From Pseudohalioglobus sediminis (lineage in GTDB: Bacteria > Pseudomonadota > Gammaproteobacteria > Pseudomonadales > Halieaceae), in contig NZ_VTUX01000003.1 of the NCBI RefSeq assembly GCF_008370495.1, forward strand, positions 558,001-622,000: DNA of 64,000 nt. The letters run 5' to 3'. Numbering within the stretch: the stretch's first letter is position 1; each line of letters opens with the position of its first letter. This document shows positions 26,781 through 35,219 of the stretch, piece after piece. The notes under the pieces are model-generated. The model saw only the letters and a list, made by a program, of their open reading frames with translations, did no database searches and was not told where the DNA came from. The translations under genes and the position numbers were made by a program.

Positions 26781-27368
26781 TCAGCGGTTGCAGGCCGCCT
26801 GCAGCCGCTGTTTCACTTGCGGCCATTCTGTATCGATCACGCTGAAGTACACCGAGTCCCGGCGATACCCACCCTGCACGATCATATGCTGTCGCAGCAC
26901 GCCCTCACGCACCGCACCGATGCGCTCCAGCGCCTGCTGTGAACGCAGGTTGCGGGCATCAGTCTTGAATTCAACTCGAATACAGCCGAGGTGTTCAAAA
27001 GCGTGGGCCAGCAACAACAGCTTGGCCTCAGTATTCACCACCGTGCGCTGGTAATCCTGGCCGAGCCAGGTCCAGCCGATCTCCAGCGAGCGCTGCGCGG
27101 GGCGAATATTGAGATAGCGCGTACTGCCCGCCACCCTGCCCTTGGCGCGTTCAATAATGGCAAACGGCAACTGCGCTTCAGCCTGCAAGGCATCGTCGAT
27201 CCAGTGGCGCACATCGGCAGCATCGACAAAACAGGCGCGTGGCATATATTGCCAGTCAGGTTCGAAACGGCCGCGACTGTACAGCCCCTGGGCGTGATTC
27301 TGGCCCAGCGGTTCGAGACGCACCGCCTCACCCTCGAGCACTACCGGTTTAACATTGAGTTCTATCAC
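26781..27368 (-). CDS. GNAT-family N-acetyltransferase (RimJ/RimL-like)
   Basis: This 195-residue protein starts at GTG, overlapping the quinone-reductase stop as GTGA. It has the RimL-type GNAT layout: VRLEPLGQNHAQGL start, VAGSTRYLNIRP, EIGWTWLGQDYQRTVVNTEAKLLLL (acetyl-CoA binding), then VEFKTDARNLRSQQALERIGAVREGVLR. Such enzymes acetylate protein N-termini or small amines using acetyl-CoA. Its substrate is not evident. It is the last gene of the minus-strand run starting at the symporter fusion. Confidence 0.92.
   Translation of the reverse strand: MIELNVKPVVLEGEAVRLEPLGQNHAQGLYSRGRFEPDWQYMPRACFVDAADVRHWIDDALQAEAQLPFAIIERAKGRVAGSTRYLNIRPAQRSLEIGWTWLGQDYQRTVVNTEAKLLLLAHAFEHLGCIRVEFKTDARNLRSQQALERIGAVREGVLRQHMIVQGGYRRDSVYFSVIDTEWPQVKQRLQAACNR
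26782..26813 (+). terminator. Intrinsic terminator of cysK inside the 3' end of the GNAT gene
   Basis: CAGCGGTTGCAGGC (26782-26795) pairs with GCCTGCAGCCGCTG (26797-26810) across one base, with a single G-U. A TTT follows at 26811. It begins 7 bases after the cysK stop and lies inside the last codons of the convergent acetyltransferase gene, so it serves as coding sequence on one strand and terminator on the other. Confidence 0.65.
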
Positions 27369-28336
27369 GGAATGAGAATCGTCGAACCGGTTGTCTTGCG
27401 CGCCTGCAGGTCGCGATGGGCCTGCTGCACATCAGCCAGGGCGTAGCGCTGGTTAATCTCTACACGCACATCCCCCGACAGCACCCTGGTAAACAGGTCG
27501 TCGCTGCTCTGGCGCAATTCGTCAGTAGTCGCGGTATAACTGAGCATGGTGGGTCGGGTGATGTACAGGGAGCCACGCATGGAAAGTTCCTGCAGATCCA
27601 GCGCATCCGGAGCACCTGATGCATTACCAAAACTCACCATGAGACCACGTGGCTGCAGGCAATCAAGCGACAGGAAAAACGTATCCTTGCCGACGCCGTC
27701 GTAGACGACGGGCAATTTCTCACCGCCAGTGATCTCGAGCACACGCTCGAGGACGTTTTCCTCACTGTAATTGATCACATGGGTGTAGCCATGAGCCCGT
27801 GCCAGCGCCGCCTTTTCTGCGGTGCTCACGGTGCCTATCGTCGTGGCGCCGATACTCGCGGCCCACTGCCCAAACAACAATCCCACGCCACCGGCGGCGG
27901 CATGAAACAAGCAGGTCTCACCCGCCTGCAGCGGATACGTTCGCTGTAGCAGGTATTCGGTGGTTTGGCCCTTCAACAGGCAGGCGGCGGCCTGCTCAAA
28001 AGTGATGCCTTCCGGCACCCTGACCAGGCGCGCCGCCGGCAGGTTGATCGCTTCTGAGTAGGCACCGAAACCCGCGGAACAGTAGGCGACGCGATCACCG
28101 ATGCGCAAGTCAGCCCCCTCCCCGACGGCGACCACTTCCCCCGCCGCCTCCAGGCCCAGACCCGTGGGCAGCGGCAAAGGATACAGGCCACTGCGGTGAT
28201 AGGTATCGATGTAGTTCAGGCCAATACAGTGATTCCGCACGGTCACCATGCCAGCACCGGGAGCTTCCAGGGGCACGTCTGCAAACTGCATGACCTCGGG
28301 CCCGCCGGTTTGTTCGATTCTGACTGCTCGCACCAT
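27365..28336 (-). CDS. NADPH:quinone reductase-like zinc-independent medium-chain dehydrogenase
   Basis: The start is placed at the ATG at 28336, which has GGAG 7 bases upstream (323 residues); an in-frame TTG at 28342 has no such site. The protein has GroES-like and Rossmann domains. LPTGLGLEAAGEVVAVGEGA and the NADP-binding FHAAAGGVGLLFGQWA mark the quinone oxidoreductase (QOR) subgroup that lacks structural zinc. It would reduce quinones or unsaturated carbonyls with NADPH in the cytoplasm. It ends with a GTGA overlap into the GNAT gene and begins just after the Npt-like transporter stop. Confidence 0.93.
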   Translation of the reverse strand: MVRAVRIEQTGGPEVMQFADVPLEAPGAGMVTVRNHCIGLNYIDTYHRSGLYPLPLPTGLGLEAAGEVVAVGEGADLRIGDRVAYCSAGFGAYSEAINLPAARLVRVPEGITFEQAAACLLKGQTTEYLLQRTYPLQAGETCLFHAAAGGVGLLFGQWAASIGATTIGTVSTAEKAALARAHGYTHVINYSEENVLERVLEITGGEKLPVVYDGVGKDTFFLSLDCLQPRGLMVSFGNASGAPDALDLQELSMRGSLYITRPTMLSYTATTDELRQSSDDLFTRVLSGDVRVEINQRYALADVQQAHRDLQARKTTGSTILIP

Positions 28337-28338
28337 GT

Positions 28339-29685
28339 TCAATCTCCTTCTTCTGTCTCTGCTCTGCCCTGTTGCTCGGCAAGCAGGCGGTTGCGCTCGC
28401 GAATGATCAGCAATGCCAGCGTCAGCGTACCTGCTGCCATGATCATCGCCAGCGGAATGAATTCTGTTGCAGCCCAGCCCAGCACATGCAGACCAAGAAA
28501 TATCAACCCTGCCTGCAGCAGGTCACCTATGCGCTGGCCAAACGGGTCGATAACTGCCCTTGCCTCGTACTTCTCCTGCCGGGACAGCGGCAGGTAAAGC
28601 ATCTGCCGCGCCGTGTTTTGCAGGGAGTAGTCAAGGCTGTTTTCAACCACTTTAAAGTAGCGAAACCACCCCACTATAGGCAGCAGGGCCAGCGAGGCAT
28701 AACCCAGGAAAACCACCAGCGGAGTCAAGGCAAAGGCGAAGCTGAAACCGGCATAGCGAATCAGGCGGGACACGATGAAGTACTGAATGAGCACACCGAA
28801 CAGGTTAACCAGAAAATAGAAGCCGCCATAGAAGCGCCCGACATAGGTACCCTTGTCAACATCGATAGTGCCAGCGGCGCTGCCCTGGGCGTAGAGATCT
28901 TCAAGGATCGCCGAGAGCAGGTACTCACCCGTGGTATTGACGAGGTTGAGCATGATCACAAATGCTGCCATCAACAACAGGTAGCGGCGACTGATAACGA
29001 GCTGGAAACCCGCAAATATCGACGTCTGGGCAGTTTCGGCACGCCCCGTGTCTCCCCGTGAAGCCTCGGGCACCGAAACACCCGCTCGCTTCGCCGGCAC
29101 CGCAGACAGGGCCAGAGTTATGGCGCCGGCTATCATCAGCCCATAGGCGTCAAGGTAATTGACCAACTCCCTGGACATGGCGGAGCCGACCCAGGCGCCC
29201 AGTGACGCCCCCAGGGCGACGATAACAAAAAGCCGCTCACCGGCCTCACGGCTGTACAACTCGGAAGCAAAAGCCCAGAACTGGGCGATGATCATCACGC
29301 TGTAGGCGCCAAGCCAGACAAAATAGACCACCGAAATCGACATCCCGGATTTTCCCGCGGCGGCGAAACCGAGCAGTGTGACGACGCACACCGCCGTCAC
29401 GATCTGCATGTAGCGATAGCTGTCGAAGCGACGGGAGAACTTGCTGTAAAGCGGTATGAATACCAGCAGCAGGAGTGCCTGCAATGCCACCGCGTAGCTA
29501 CGTATCTCAGCCGTGCCTTCCGTGAGTATCAGCATCTCACGTGCCGGCTTGAGCAAATAGGCCGTCAGCAGGATAAGGAACAAGCTGGCAAACATGGCGA
29601 GCACGCCAATTGCCTCTCCGGGGCGCAGTTCAACGCCCAGGAAAAGGGTGCGCTTCAGCCACCCTTGCCTGGTGGTATCTGTCAT
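28339..29685 (-). CDS. Npt1/Npt2 (ADP/ATP translocase)-like multi-pass membrane transporter
   Basis: The 448-residue membrane protein has about 12 hydrophobic segments. The starting region (PGEAIGVLAMFASLFLILLTAYLLKPARE) and the central YLPLSRQEKYEARAVIDPFGQRIGDLLQA resemble the NTP/NDP-exchange (Npt/TlcA) branch of the MFS, the family that exchanges ATP and ADP in intracellular parasites and plastids. Free-living bacteria also have such homologues, whose substrates are mostly untested. It lies 25 bases downstream of a secreted kinase/phosphatase gene. Nucleotide transport is inferred from family resemblance only; a general MFS carrier is the alternative. Confidence 0.75.
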   Translation of the reverse strand: MTDTTRQGWLKRTLFLGVELRPGEAIGVLAMFASLFLILLTAYLLKPAREMLILTEGTAEIRSYAVALQALLLLVFIPLYSKFSRRFDSYRYMQIVTAVCVVTLLGFAAAGKSGMSISVVYFVWLGAYSVMIIAQFWAFASELYSREAGERLFVIVALGASLGAWVGSAMSRELVNYLDAYGLMIAGAITLALSAVPAKRAGVSVPEASRGDTGRAETAQTSIFAGFQLVISRRYLLLMAAFVIMLNLVNTTGEYLLSAILEDLYAQGSAAGTIDVDKGTYVGRFYGGFYFLVNLFGVLIQYFIVSRLIRYAGFSFAFALTPLVVFLGYASLALLPIVGWFRYFKVVENSLDYSLQNTARQMLYLPLSRQEKYEARAVIDPFGQRIGDLLQAGLIFLGLHVLGWAATEFIPLAMIMAAGTLTLALLIIRERNRLLAEQQGRAETEEGD

Positions 29686-29710
29686 ATTGGATTCCAGCCT
29701 GGCTACTGAC

Positions 29711-31597
29711 CTACTTGCCGGTTCTCACGGCTTCCTTGAGGATCAGGTCCCGCCGGGCCAACACCGCTTCGATCTGGCGCGGGTGCAGGTACGGTGACAA
29801 CTGCTCGGTGAGCGCCTGTTTGTTGAGACCCTGCAGTCGCTGGTACAACAGGTCTGACACCTCCAGATCGACTTTACGGTATTGCTTCGGCCGCCGCTCC
29901 GTCGAGCGGAAGGCCAGGCTGTGATCGATAAACTTCATCATGAAGTCATCCTTGGTCCAGAGAATGTTGGTCAGGTTGCGGTCGTCGTTATAAATCAAGA
30001 TATCGAATACAAAGCGCAGGCGGTACTGCTCCCACTGCTTGCAGTAACTGTCGAACGGCAGGTCCTGCTCGAGCCTGTCCCGCTCATTGATGGAGTTTTC
30101 CACCCAGTCCGACAGCGCCCCCTTCTGGCCTTCTACCTCTGCCAACACCGCCACCGGCACCATCTGCCAGTCGAGCATGCGATCGAGTTTGTAGGCGGCG
30201 ACATCGTACTGGTAACGATCGCTCTCGTTAAAACTCCGGGTGACATATTTGGCCTTGTTCTGCATGTTCGGATGCGTGTCTTCATATTTGAAGACGGCGT
30301 CGTTAAGCATGCCATCGCGTTCCTGGGTGACACGCTTGGGGTTGGTAATCCCGGTACCGATGGCCTCTACCCGGGACACCGGCGCTGTGCGCATAAAGTC
30401 TTCCAGTTCCGCATCGCTCATGCGTGACAGTTTCTCGCTCAGGCTGGTGGCCTCCGGGGTCGGGGCCGCCCGCGTGTTCGCGCCCAGATAGTGCACGTAA
30501 TCTTCGCCAGCGTTGGAAATCAGCGCCGATGCCTGCCCCTTGTAAACGGCTTTCAACATGCCCGTGTCGAGGCGAATGGCCAAACCATCCATTCGCGAAT
30601 GCACTTTTCCGCGCGTCGGCGTGTGGCCCATCACCACTTGACTGGCGCCGACACGCTTCAGGAAACGCTCGGTATTGAACGACTCAGACAACGGGTGACA
30701 CATCGCCGTACCGCGGTACCAGTTGGGGCTGTCGAGGCTGAAAACAAACGCTTCCTGGGCATCAAAAACCTGCTGCACAGCGGCAAACCATGGTGCGCGC
30801 TCGCCGGGATTAGCAGCAACGAATTCCTCCACTCTGGCATTCAGGAAGTTCAGCCTGTCATGGTAGGCCACGTGCCAGGGCATGACGCCGGCTTCACGCA
30901 ACGCATCCATGGTGGACATGAATGTTCGCAGTTCACCCTGCAGTTCTTCGTTGAGCTGGTCGATCGACTTGCCGGCAGCATCCGCGGCGATGCCGCCGTG
31001 CATGTACACCTTGTCATTTACCCTGATGATAAACGGCTGCCGAATCAGCCATTCACCCAGCTCCCCCTGCAGGGAATAGGCCTCGCGCAGCGCGAAAAAA
31101 CCGTCCGGGTACTGGGTGTCAAAGGCCGCTTTCACATCCGCCTCCGCGCCGCCCGGATTGTACTGGCGATACTGCGCGTACAGGCGTTCACGATCGGCCG
31201 CGGTTTCGTCGCTGGCAAAAGCTGCAAATTCTTCGGCAGAGACATAACGCAGATCACCGGTCATCACCATGACTTCATGATTGCCCAGCGTCATATGCAC
31301 TGCACCACCGGCCTGTTCCGCCTGCTGATCGAGCTTCATCATCAATTCGACCACCGCACGCGAACCGGGCCCGCGGTCAACAAGATCGCCCACCGAGACC
31401 AGATGCGTCGTGCCACCGCTCCAGTTCAGTTGCTCGTCGACAACCCCCACCTCCTGCAACAGTTCAACCCAATCGTCGTAGGCGCCATGCACGTCGGCGA
31501 ACGCTACCACACGCGATGAAGTATCGACTTCATAGGCGTGCAGCCAGATGGGAAAGCAAATCAGGGTGGAAAAAACCAGGTTGAATATTGTGCGCAT
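29711..31597 (-). CDS. Secreted PPP-family phosphatase fused to a Fam20C-like kinase domain
   Basis: I choose the ATG at 31597 (628 residues) because it starts a proper signal peptide (MRTIFNLVFSTLICFPIWLHA); upstream codons to 31663 give a poor leader. Residues about 28-335 form a Shewanella-like PPP phosphatase: ADVHG (34-38), GDLVDRG (70-76), GNHE (105-108), a late metal His200 and GHT (324-326). Residues about 405-620 resemble a secreted Fam20C/VLK-type kinase: glycine loop GTGITNPKR, Lys437 in AVFK, AAYKLDRMLDW (467-477), catalytic YNDDRNLTN with Asp539, and metal-binding FIDHSLAF with Asp558. All key residues of both parts are present. The kinase assignment is my own motif reading. Confidence 0.85.
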   Translation of the reverse strand: MRTIFNLVFSTLICFPIWLHAYEVDTSSRVVAFADVHGAYDDWVELLQEVGVVDEQLNWSGGTTHLVSVGDLVDRGPGSRAVVELMMKLDQQAEQAGGAVHMTLGNHEVMVMTGDLRYVSAEEFAAFASDETAADRERLYAQYRQYNPGGAEADVKAAFDTQYPDGFFALREAYSLQGELGEWLIRQPFIIRVNDKVYMHGGIAADAAGKSIDQLNEELQGELRTFMSTMDALREAGVMPWHVAYHDRLNFLNARVEEFVAANPGERAPWFAAVQQVFDAQEAFVFSLDSPNWYRGTAMCHPLSESFNTERFLKRVGASQVVMGHTPTRGKVHSRMDGLAIRLDTGMLKAVYKGQASALISNAGEDYVHYLGANTRAAPTPEATSLSEKLSRMSDAELEDFMRTAPVSRVEAIGTGITNPKRVTQERDGMLNDAVFKYEDTHPNMQNKAKYVTRSFNESDRYQYDVAAYKLDRMLDWQMVPVAVLAEVEGQKGALSDWVENSINERDRLEQDLPFDSYCKQWEQYRLRFVFDILIYNDDRNLTNILWTKDDFMMKFIDHSLAFRSTERRPKQYRKVDLEVSDLLYQRLQGLNKQALTEQLSPYLHPRQIEAVLARRDLILKEAVRTGK

Positions 31598-31678
31598 AGA
31601 TCGATGTCCCGGGTCAGGCTGGCTATTCACTGCAAGTGTAGTGCTAATCGCGCCTATTGGCACCTTTCGCTGGTCCGG

Positions 31679-33820
31679 TCAGTCTACCCAGCCCAGCACG
31701 TCACGGATCACCGACCAGCGCGGTTGCTTCTGCTTGGCGGCGCCGCCCAGCATCCAGTACTGGTAGAGCGCGTCGATAGTCCCGTCAAGGCGTTTCAGCT
31801 GGATCCAGTTATTCATGAACTGCATCATTTCCAGGTCGCCCTTGGGTACTGGATAGCTGGCCGGTATACCGATCTCTCGCGAGGAGCCAACGACCGTGTA
31901 CTGGGGATAACGGTAGGCGTAAGCCGAGCCCTCTTCCACAGTCAGCACCATGGCATCCGCGCCCTGGCTCCTGCCGGTAAAGAAATCCTCTGCGGATTCC
32001 AGCATGACAATGCTGACGTTCGGCAGCAGGTGTTTCAGGCGCTCTTCATGGTAATGGCTGCTCACCAGGGCAATCGTCAGGTCGGTCTTGGCGCGCAGCT
32101 TGTCCAGGTCCATGAACAGAGCACGCTCATGGTCCGGCATCACAAAGCCCAGGCGAAGGGTAAGATAGGGATCACTAAAAGTCGCATAGGCAAACCGATC
32201 CGGCAGGCTGGCGATACAGGACATGGCCACATCAATATCCCCAGCCGCCAGCATGCGACCGAGATCGTCGTATTCGAATGGCACGAACTCCAGTTCCACC
32301 TCCAGGTCAACGGCGAGTGCCTGCGCCATCTCCACGTCATAGCCCACCAGCTCACCCCGGGGCGTGATATAGCTGCAGGGAAGGTTGTTCGGGCGGTAGC
32401 CTACCTGCAATATGCCGCTGTGCAGAATGTGATCGACCCTCGACCCGGATAGCTGGGTCTGCGTGATCTCCGGTAACGTGGTGCTGACTTCAAACGGTAT
32501 CCAGCGGCTGGAGAGTTCCACATTGGCGAGCACCTCTTCGCGCGGCGGTGGCGGCGGCACAAAAAGCTCAAAGTAGACCCGCAGTGCCGCCACCATCAGC
32601 ACCAGCCCCATGAAAGTCAGCAGCAGGTAGCGGGTAAACAGCCGCAGCGAGAAACGCAGGCGCCCGGACATGGCGAGTGCACCGAGAATCGAGAGCACGA
32701 TAATGTGTAGGGCGGCCAGCATGGCGCCGAAACGACCCACCACGATGCCGGTAACCAGGAACAGCTGAAACATGTCCGAGGGAATACGCAGCGCGTCCAG
32801 CATATACGGCACCGCCACGTTGATACTGCCGAACAGGCTCAACAGGCCCGCCGAGGCAAGGAAAAACCCGTTGGCCGCGTCCAGTTCGACATCAGTAAAC
32901 CAGGCGGCAAACAGTACGAACAACAGCACCAGCAACTTGCCCAGGGAGGGAAAGTTGAACGATACCGGCACCAGGATATCCACAGCGGAGTCTGTCTGCT
33001 CATCCCCTGCCCCGTGTCGCGCCAGCAATTGCTTACAACTCGCTGCAATCTGGGGCAACACGACGAACTGGTTGCCGGTGGCAAAGGCCGTCACCAGCGG
33101 GTCGCGGAAAGTGCGAAATACCTCGCCAAAGGGAATGCCGCTGAGAGCGGAAATCAGGCCGGGAAAGATCCAGAACGTGGTCAGTACGGCGAGACAGACA
33201 TAGGTCACCAGGTAGACCTGCACCCGGCCCAGTTCCTCGATGGTCATGGTTCCCGAGGCGGCAGCGGCAATAGCAAAGATCCCGTAAGGGGTCAGTTGCA
33301 CCACGATATTGTTAATCCGGGACATGGTTTTGGCGATGCCATCGAAAAAGTGCAGGATGCTGTCTTTTTCCTCGATACTGATCAGCGCAATACCCACAAG
33401 AATGCTGAACAGGACCACGGCCGGGACAAAGTTATTGCTCAGTGAGTAAAAAATGTTTGCCGGCAGGTATAAGTCATAAAGGTTGGGCTGGCGGGGGTCC
33501 ACCGGTGCCGCACTGCCAAAAAACGAAGCCGCGTCGATACTGGGAAAAGCCAGCGCTGCCGTGAAGATCAGCACCAGCGCCATGATCCAGATGAACAGCA
33601 GCACCAGACCACCGCGCACGGCCAACTGCCTGGCATGAGCCATGCTCATACGGCCAATTCCCGAGATCAGGGATGCAACGATGTAAGGCAGTACCGTTAT
33701 CTGCAGCAGGCGCACGAAGATGTCGCCCAGCACTTTCAGGTCAGCCACCAGCTCACCGAAGAAAAGCCCCGTCAAGATACCGACCACCAGGCCAACCAGA
33801 ATTCTTCCCGACAAGCTCAT
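31679..33820 (-). CDS. Dicarboxylate/amino-acid symporter-like protein fused to a family 3 periplasmic binding domain
   Basis: The 713-residue protein has two parts. Residues 1 to about 388 resemble a DAACS (GltP/DctA) symporter with about eight hydrophobic segments and re-entrant loops. An extra membrane helix (about 398-420) and a PPPPP linker lead to residues about 460-695, a family 3 solute-binding domain (ILQVGYRPNNLPCSY, GYDVEMAQALA). The signature serine-rich hairpin is replaced by ATGNQFVVLP (247-256) and the usual NMDG-like motif by NFPS (289-292), so substrate or ion coupling may be altered. It heads the minus-strand run, 81 bases before the phosphatase-kinase gene, and is divergent from the DEAD-box helicase. 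Confidence 0.9.
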   Translation of the reverse strand: MSLSGRILVGLVVGILTGLFFGELVADLKVLGDIFVRLLQITVLPYIVASLISGIGRMSMAHARQLAVRGGLVLLFIWIMALVLIFTAALAFPSIDAASFFGSAAPVDPRQPNLYDLYLPANIFYSLSNNFVPAVVLFSILVGIALISIEEKDSILHFFDGIAKTMSRINNIVVQLTPYGIFAIAAAASGTMTIEELGRVQVYLVTYVCLAVLTTFWIFPGLISALSGIPFGEVFRTFRDPLVTAFATGNQFVVLPQIAASCKQLLARHGAGDEQTDSAVDILVPVSFNFPSLGKLLVLLFVLFAAWFTDVELDAANGFFLASAGLLSLFGSINVAVPYMLDALRIPSDMFQLFLVTGIVVGRFGAMLAALHIIVLSILGALAMSGRLRFSLRLFTRYLLLTFMGLVLMVAALRVYFELFVPPPPPREEVLANVELSSRWIPFEVSTTLPEITQTQLSGSRVDHILHSGILQVGYRPNNLPCSYITPRGELVGYDVEMAQALAVDLEVELEFVPFEYDDLGRMLAAGDIDVAMSCIASLPDRFAYATFSDPYLTLRLGFVMPDHERALFMDLDKLRAKTDLTIALVSSHYHEERLKHLLPNVSIVMLESAEDFFTGRSQGADAMVLTVEEGSAYAYRYPQYTVVGSSREIGIPASYPVPKGDLEMMQFMNNWIQLKRLDGTIDALYQYWMLGGAAKQKQPRWSVIRDVLGWVD

Positions 33821-33890
33821 CTACGGACTGTTGTTCCCTTATCAATTGCCCTAGGATGATAACAGATCACCAATCAGGAGAAGCAAGGCA

Positions 33891-35219
33891 GTGCTGCCAG
33901 AGATAGAGCTTGACCGTGGATTGCGACTGGGCATATCCGCCCTTGGTTTTGAGCAGGCCACGGAAGTACAGGAACGCGTCATCCCGACCGCATTGGCCGG
34001 CAAGGATCTGCTGATCACCGCGGAAACCGGAAGTGGCAAGACGCTCGCCTACCTCGTACCCACATTACAGCGTATTCTCGGCGCCGGGCCTGATCGCAGC
34101 GCCGGCGCACTGGCGGTGGTGCTGGTGCCTACCCGTGAGCTTGCGCGGCAAGTACTGAAAAATTGCCGTGACCTGTGCCAGAAAACCCCGTTGCGAGCCC
34201 AGGCCATTACCGGCGGTGCAGATTTCAAATACCAGAGAGCGCTGCTGCGTAAAAACCCGGAAATCATCATCGCCACCCCCGGCCGTCTGCTTGAGCATTG
34301 CGAGAAAGGCAGCGCAGACCTGGAGTCCGTGCAAACGCTGGTGCTGGACGAGGCCGATCGCATGCTGGATATGGGCTTTCGCGATGACGTGGCTGCCGTG
34401 GCCGGGTTCTGCAAGGCGCCGCACCAGGTCATCCTGCTCTCCGCCACCCTGCAGCACCGCGGACTCAGCGCTATGGCGCGCGAGCTCCTGCAGGAACCGG
34501 TGACTGTCACCCTGAACCCGGTCAGGCAACCACACAGCAGCATCCATCACCAACGCATACTGGCTGACTCCGGTGAGCACAAGGACAAACTGCTGCTGGC
34601 GCTTATGCAGAAAGGTGGCTACCGGCGGGTGCTGGTATTCGCCAATAAGCGCAGCACGGCGCAAAGGCTGGCCGGGCTGCTCTCCCACCACGATTTACGC
34701 AGCGGCGCCCTGCACGGTGACCTGACCACGGAAGAACGCAAGCACGTACTCGCCCAGCTGCGTGACAACAAGCTGGATATTGTCTGCGCTTCCGACGTCG
34801 CGGCACGCGGACTGGACGTCAAGGACATAGACCTCGTCGTCAATTACGATGTACCGCGCAGCGGCGACGACTATCTGCATCGGACAGGTCGAACCGGTCG
34901 CGCCGGCGCCAGCGGGCTGGCCATAACACTGGTCAGCGCCAGTGAATGGAACCTGATGGTCAGTATCCAGCGCTACCTGAAAACCGGATTCGAGGCACGG
35001 GCATTGCCGGGACTGAAAGCGCGCTACAGCGGGCCCAAAAAGCAGAAGTCCTCGGGCAAGGCAGCCGGCAGCAAGAAGCGCCGCAAACCAGCCGGCGACA
35101 AGAGCAAGTCCAGAGCACGCAACAAAAAGAACCAGGGTAAGCCCTCACGCAAGGGTCCGCCCACGCTCACGGGTGACGGCTTCGCGCCATTGATGAAGAA
35201 AAAGCCGAAAGACGACTGA
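33891..35219 (+). CDS. DEAD-box ATP-dependent RNA helicase (SrmB/RhlE-like)
   Basis: This 442-residue protein starts at GTG with an AGGAG site upstream. It has the ordered helicase motifs: Q-motif region FEQATEVQERVIPTAL, motif I AETGSGKT (44-51), PTRELARQ, DEAD (153-156), SAT, the YLHRTGRTGRAG block, and a lysine/arginine-rich C-terminal tail of about 55 residues. The tail should bind RNA or ribosomal precursors. It is a cytoplasmic RNA helicase for ribosome assembly or decay. Its stop overlaps the next start as TGATG (35217-35221). Confidence 0.96.
   Translation: MLPEIELDRGLRLGISALGFEQATEVQERVIPTALAGKDLLITAETGSGKTLAYLVPTLQRILGAGPDRSAGALAVVLVPTRELARQVLKNCRDLCQKTPLRAQAITGGADFKYQRALLRKNPEIIIATPGRLLEHCEKGSADLESVQTLVLDEADRMLDMGFRDDVAAVAGFCKAPHQVILLSATLQHRGLSAMARELLQEPVTVTLNPVRQPHSSIHHQRILADSGEHKDKLLLALMQKGGYRRVLVFANKRSTAQRLAGLLSHHDLRSGALHGDLTTEERKHVLAQLRDNKLDIVCASDVAARGLDVKDIDLVVNYDVPRSGDDYLHRTGRTGRAGASGLAITLVSASEWNLMVSIQRYLKTGFEARALPGLKARYSGPKKQKSSGKAAGSKKRRKPAGDKSKSRARNKKNQGKPSRKGPPTLTGDGFAPLMKKKPKDD

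Noticed and set aside
30491-31519. A 342-codon plus-strand open frame antisense to the phosphatase-kinase gene.
   Set aside because: The minus-strand frame has two complete sets of catalytic motifs and a signal peptide; the plus-strand product has none.
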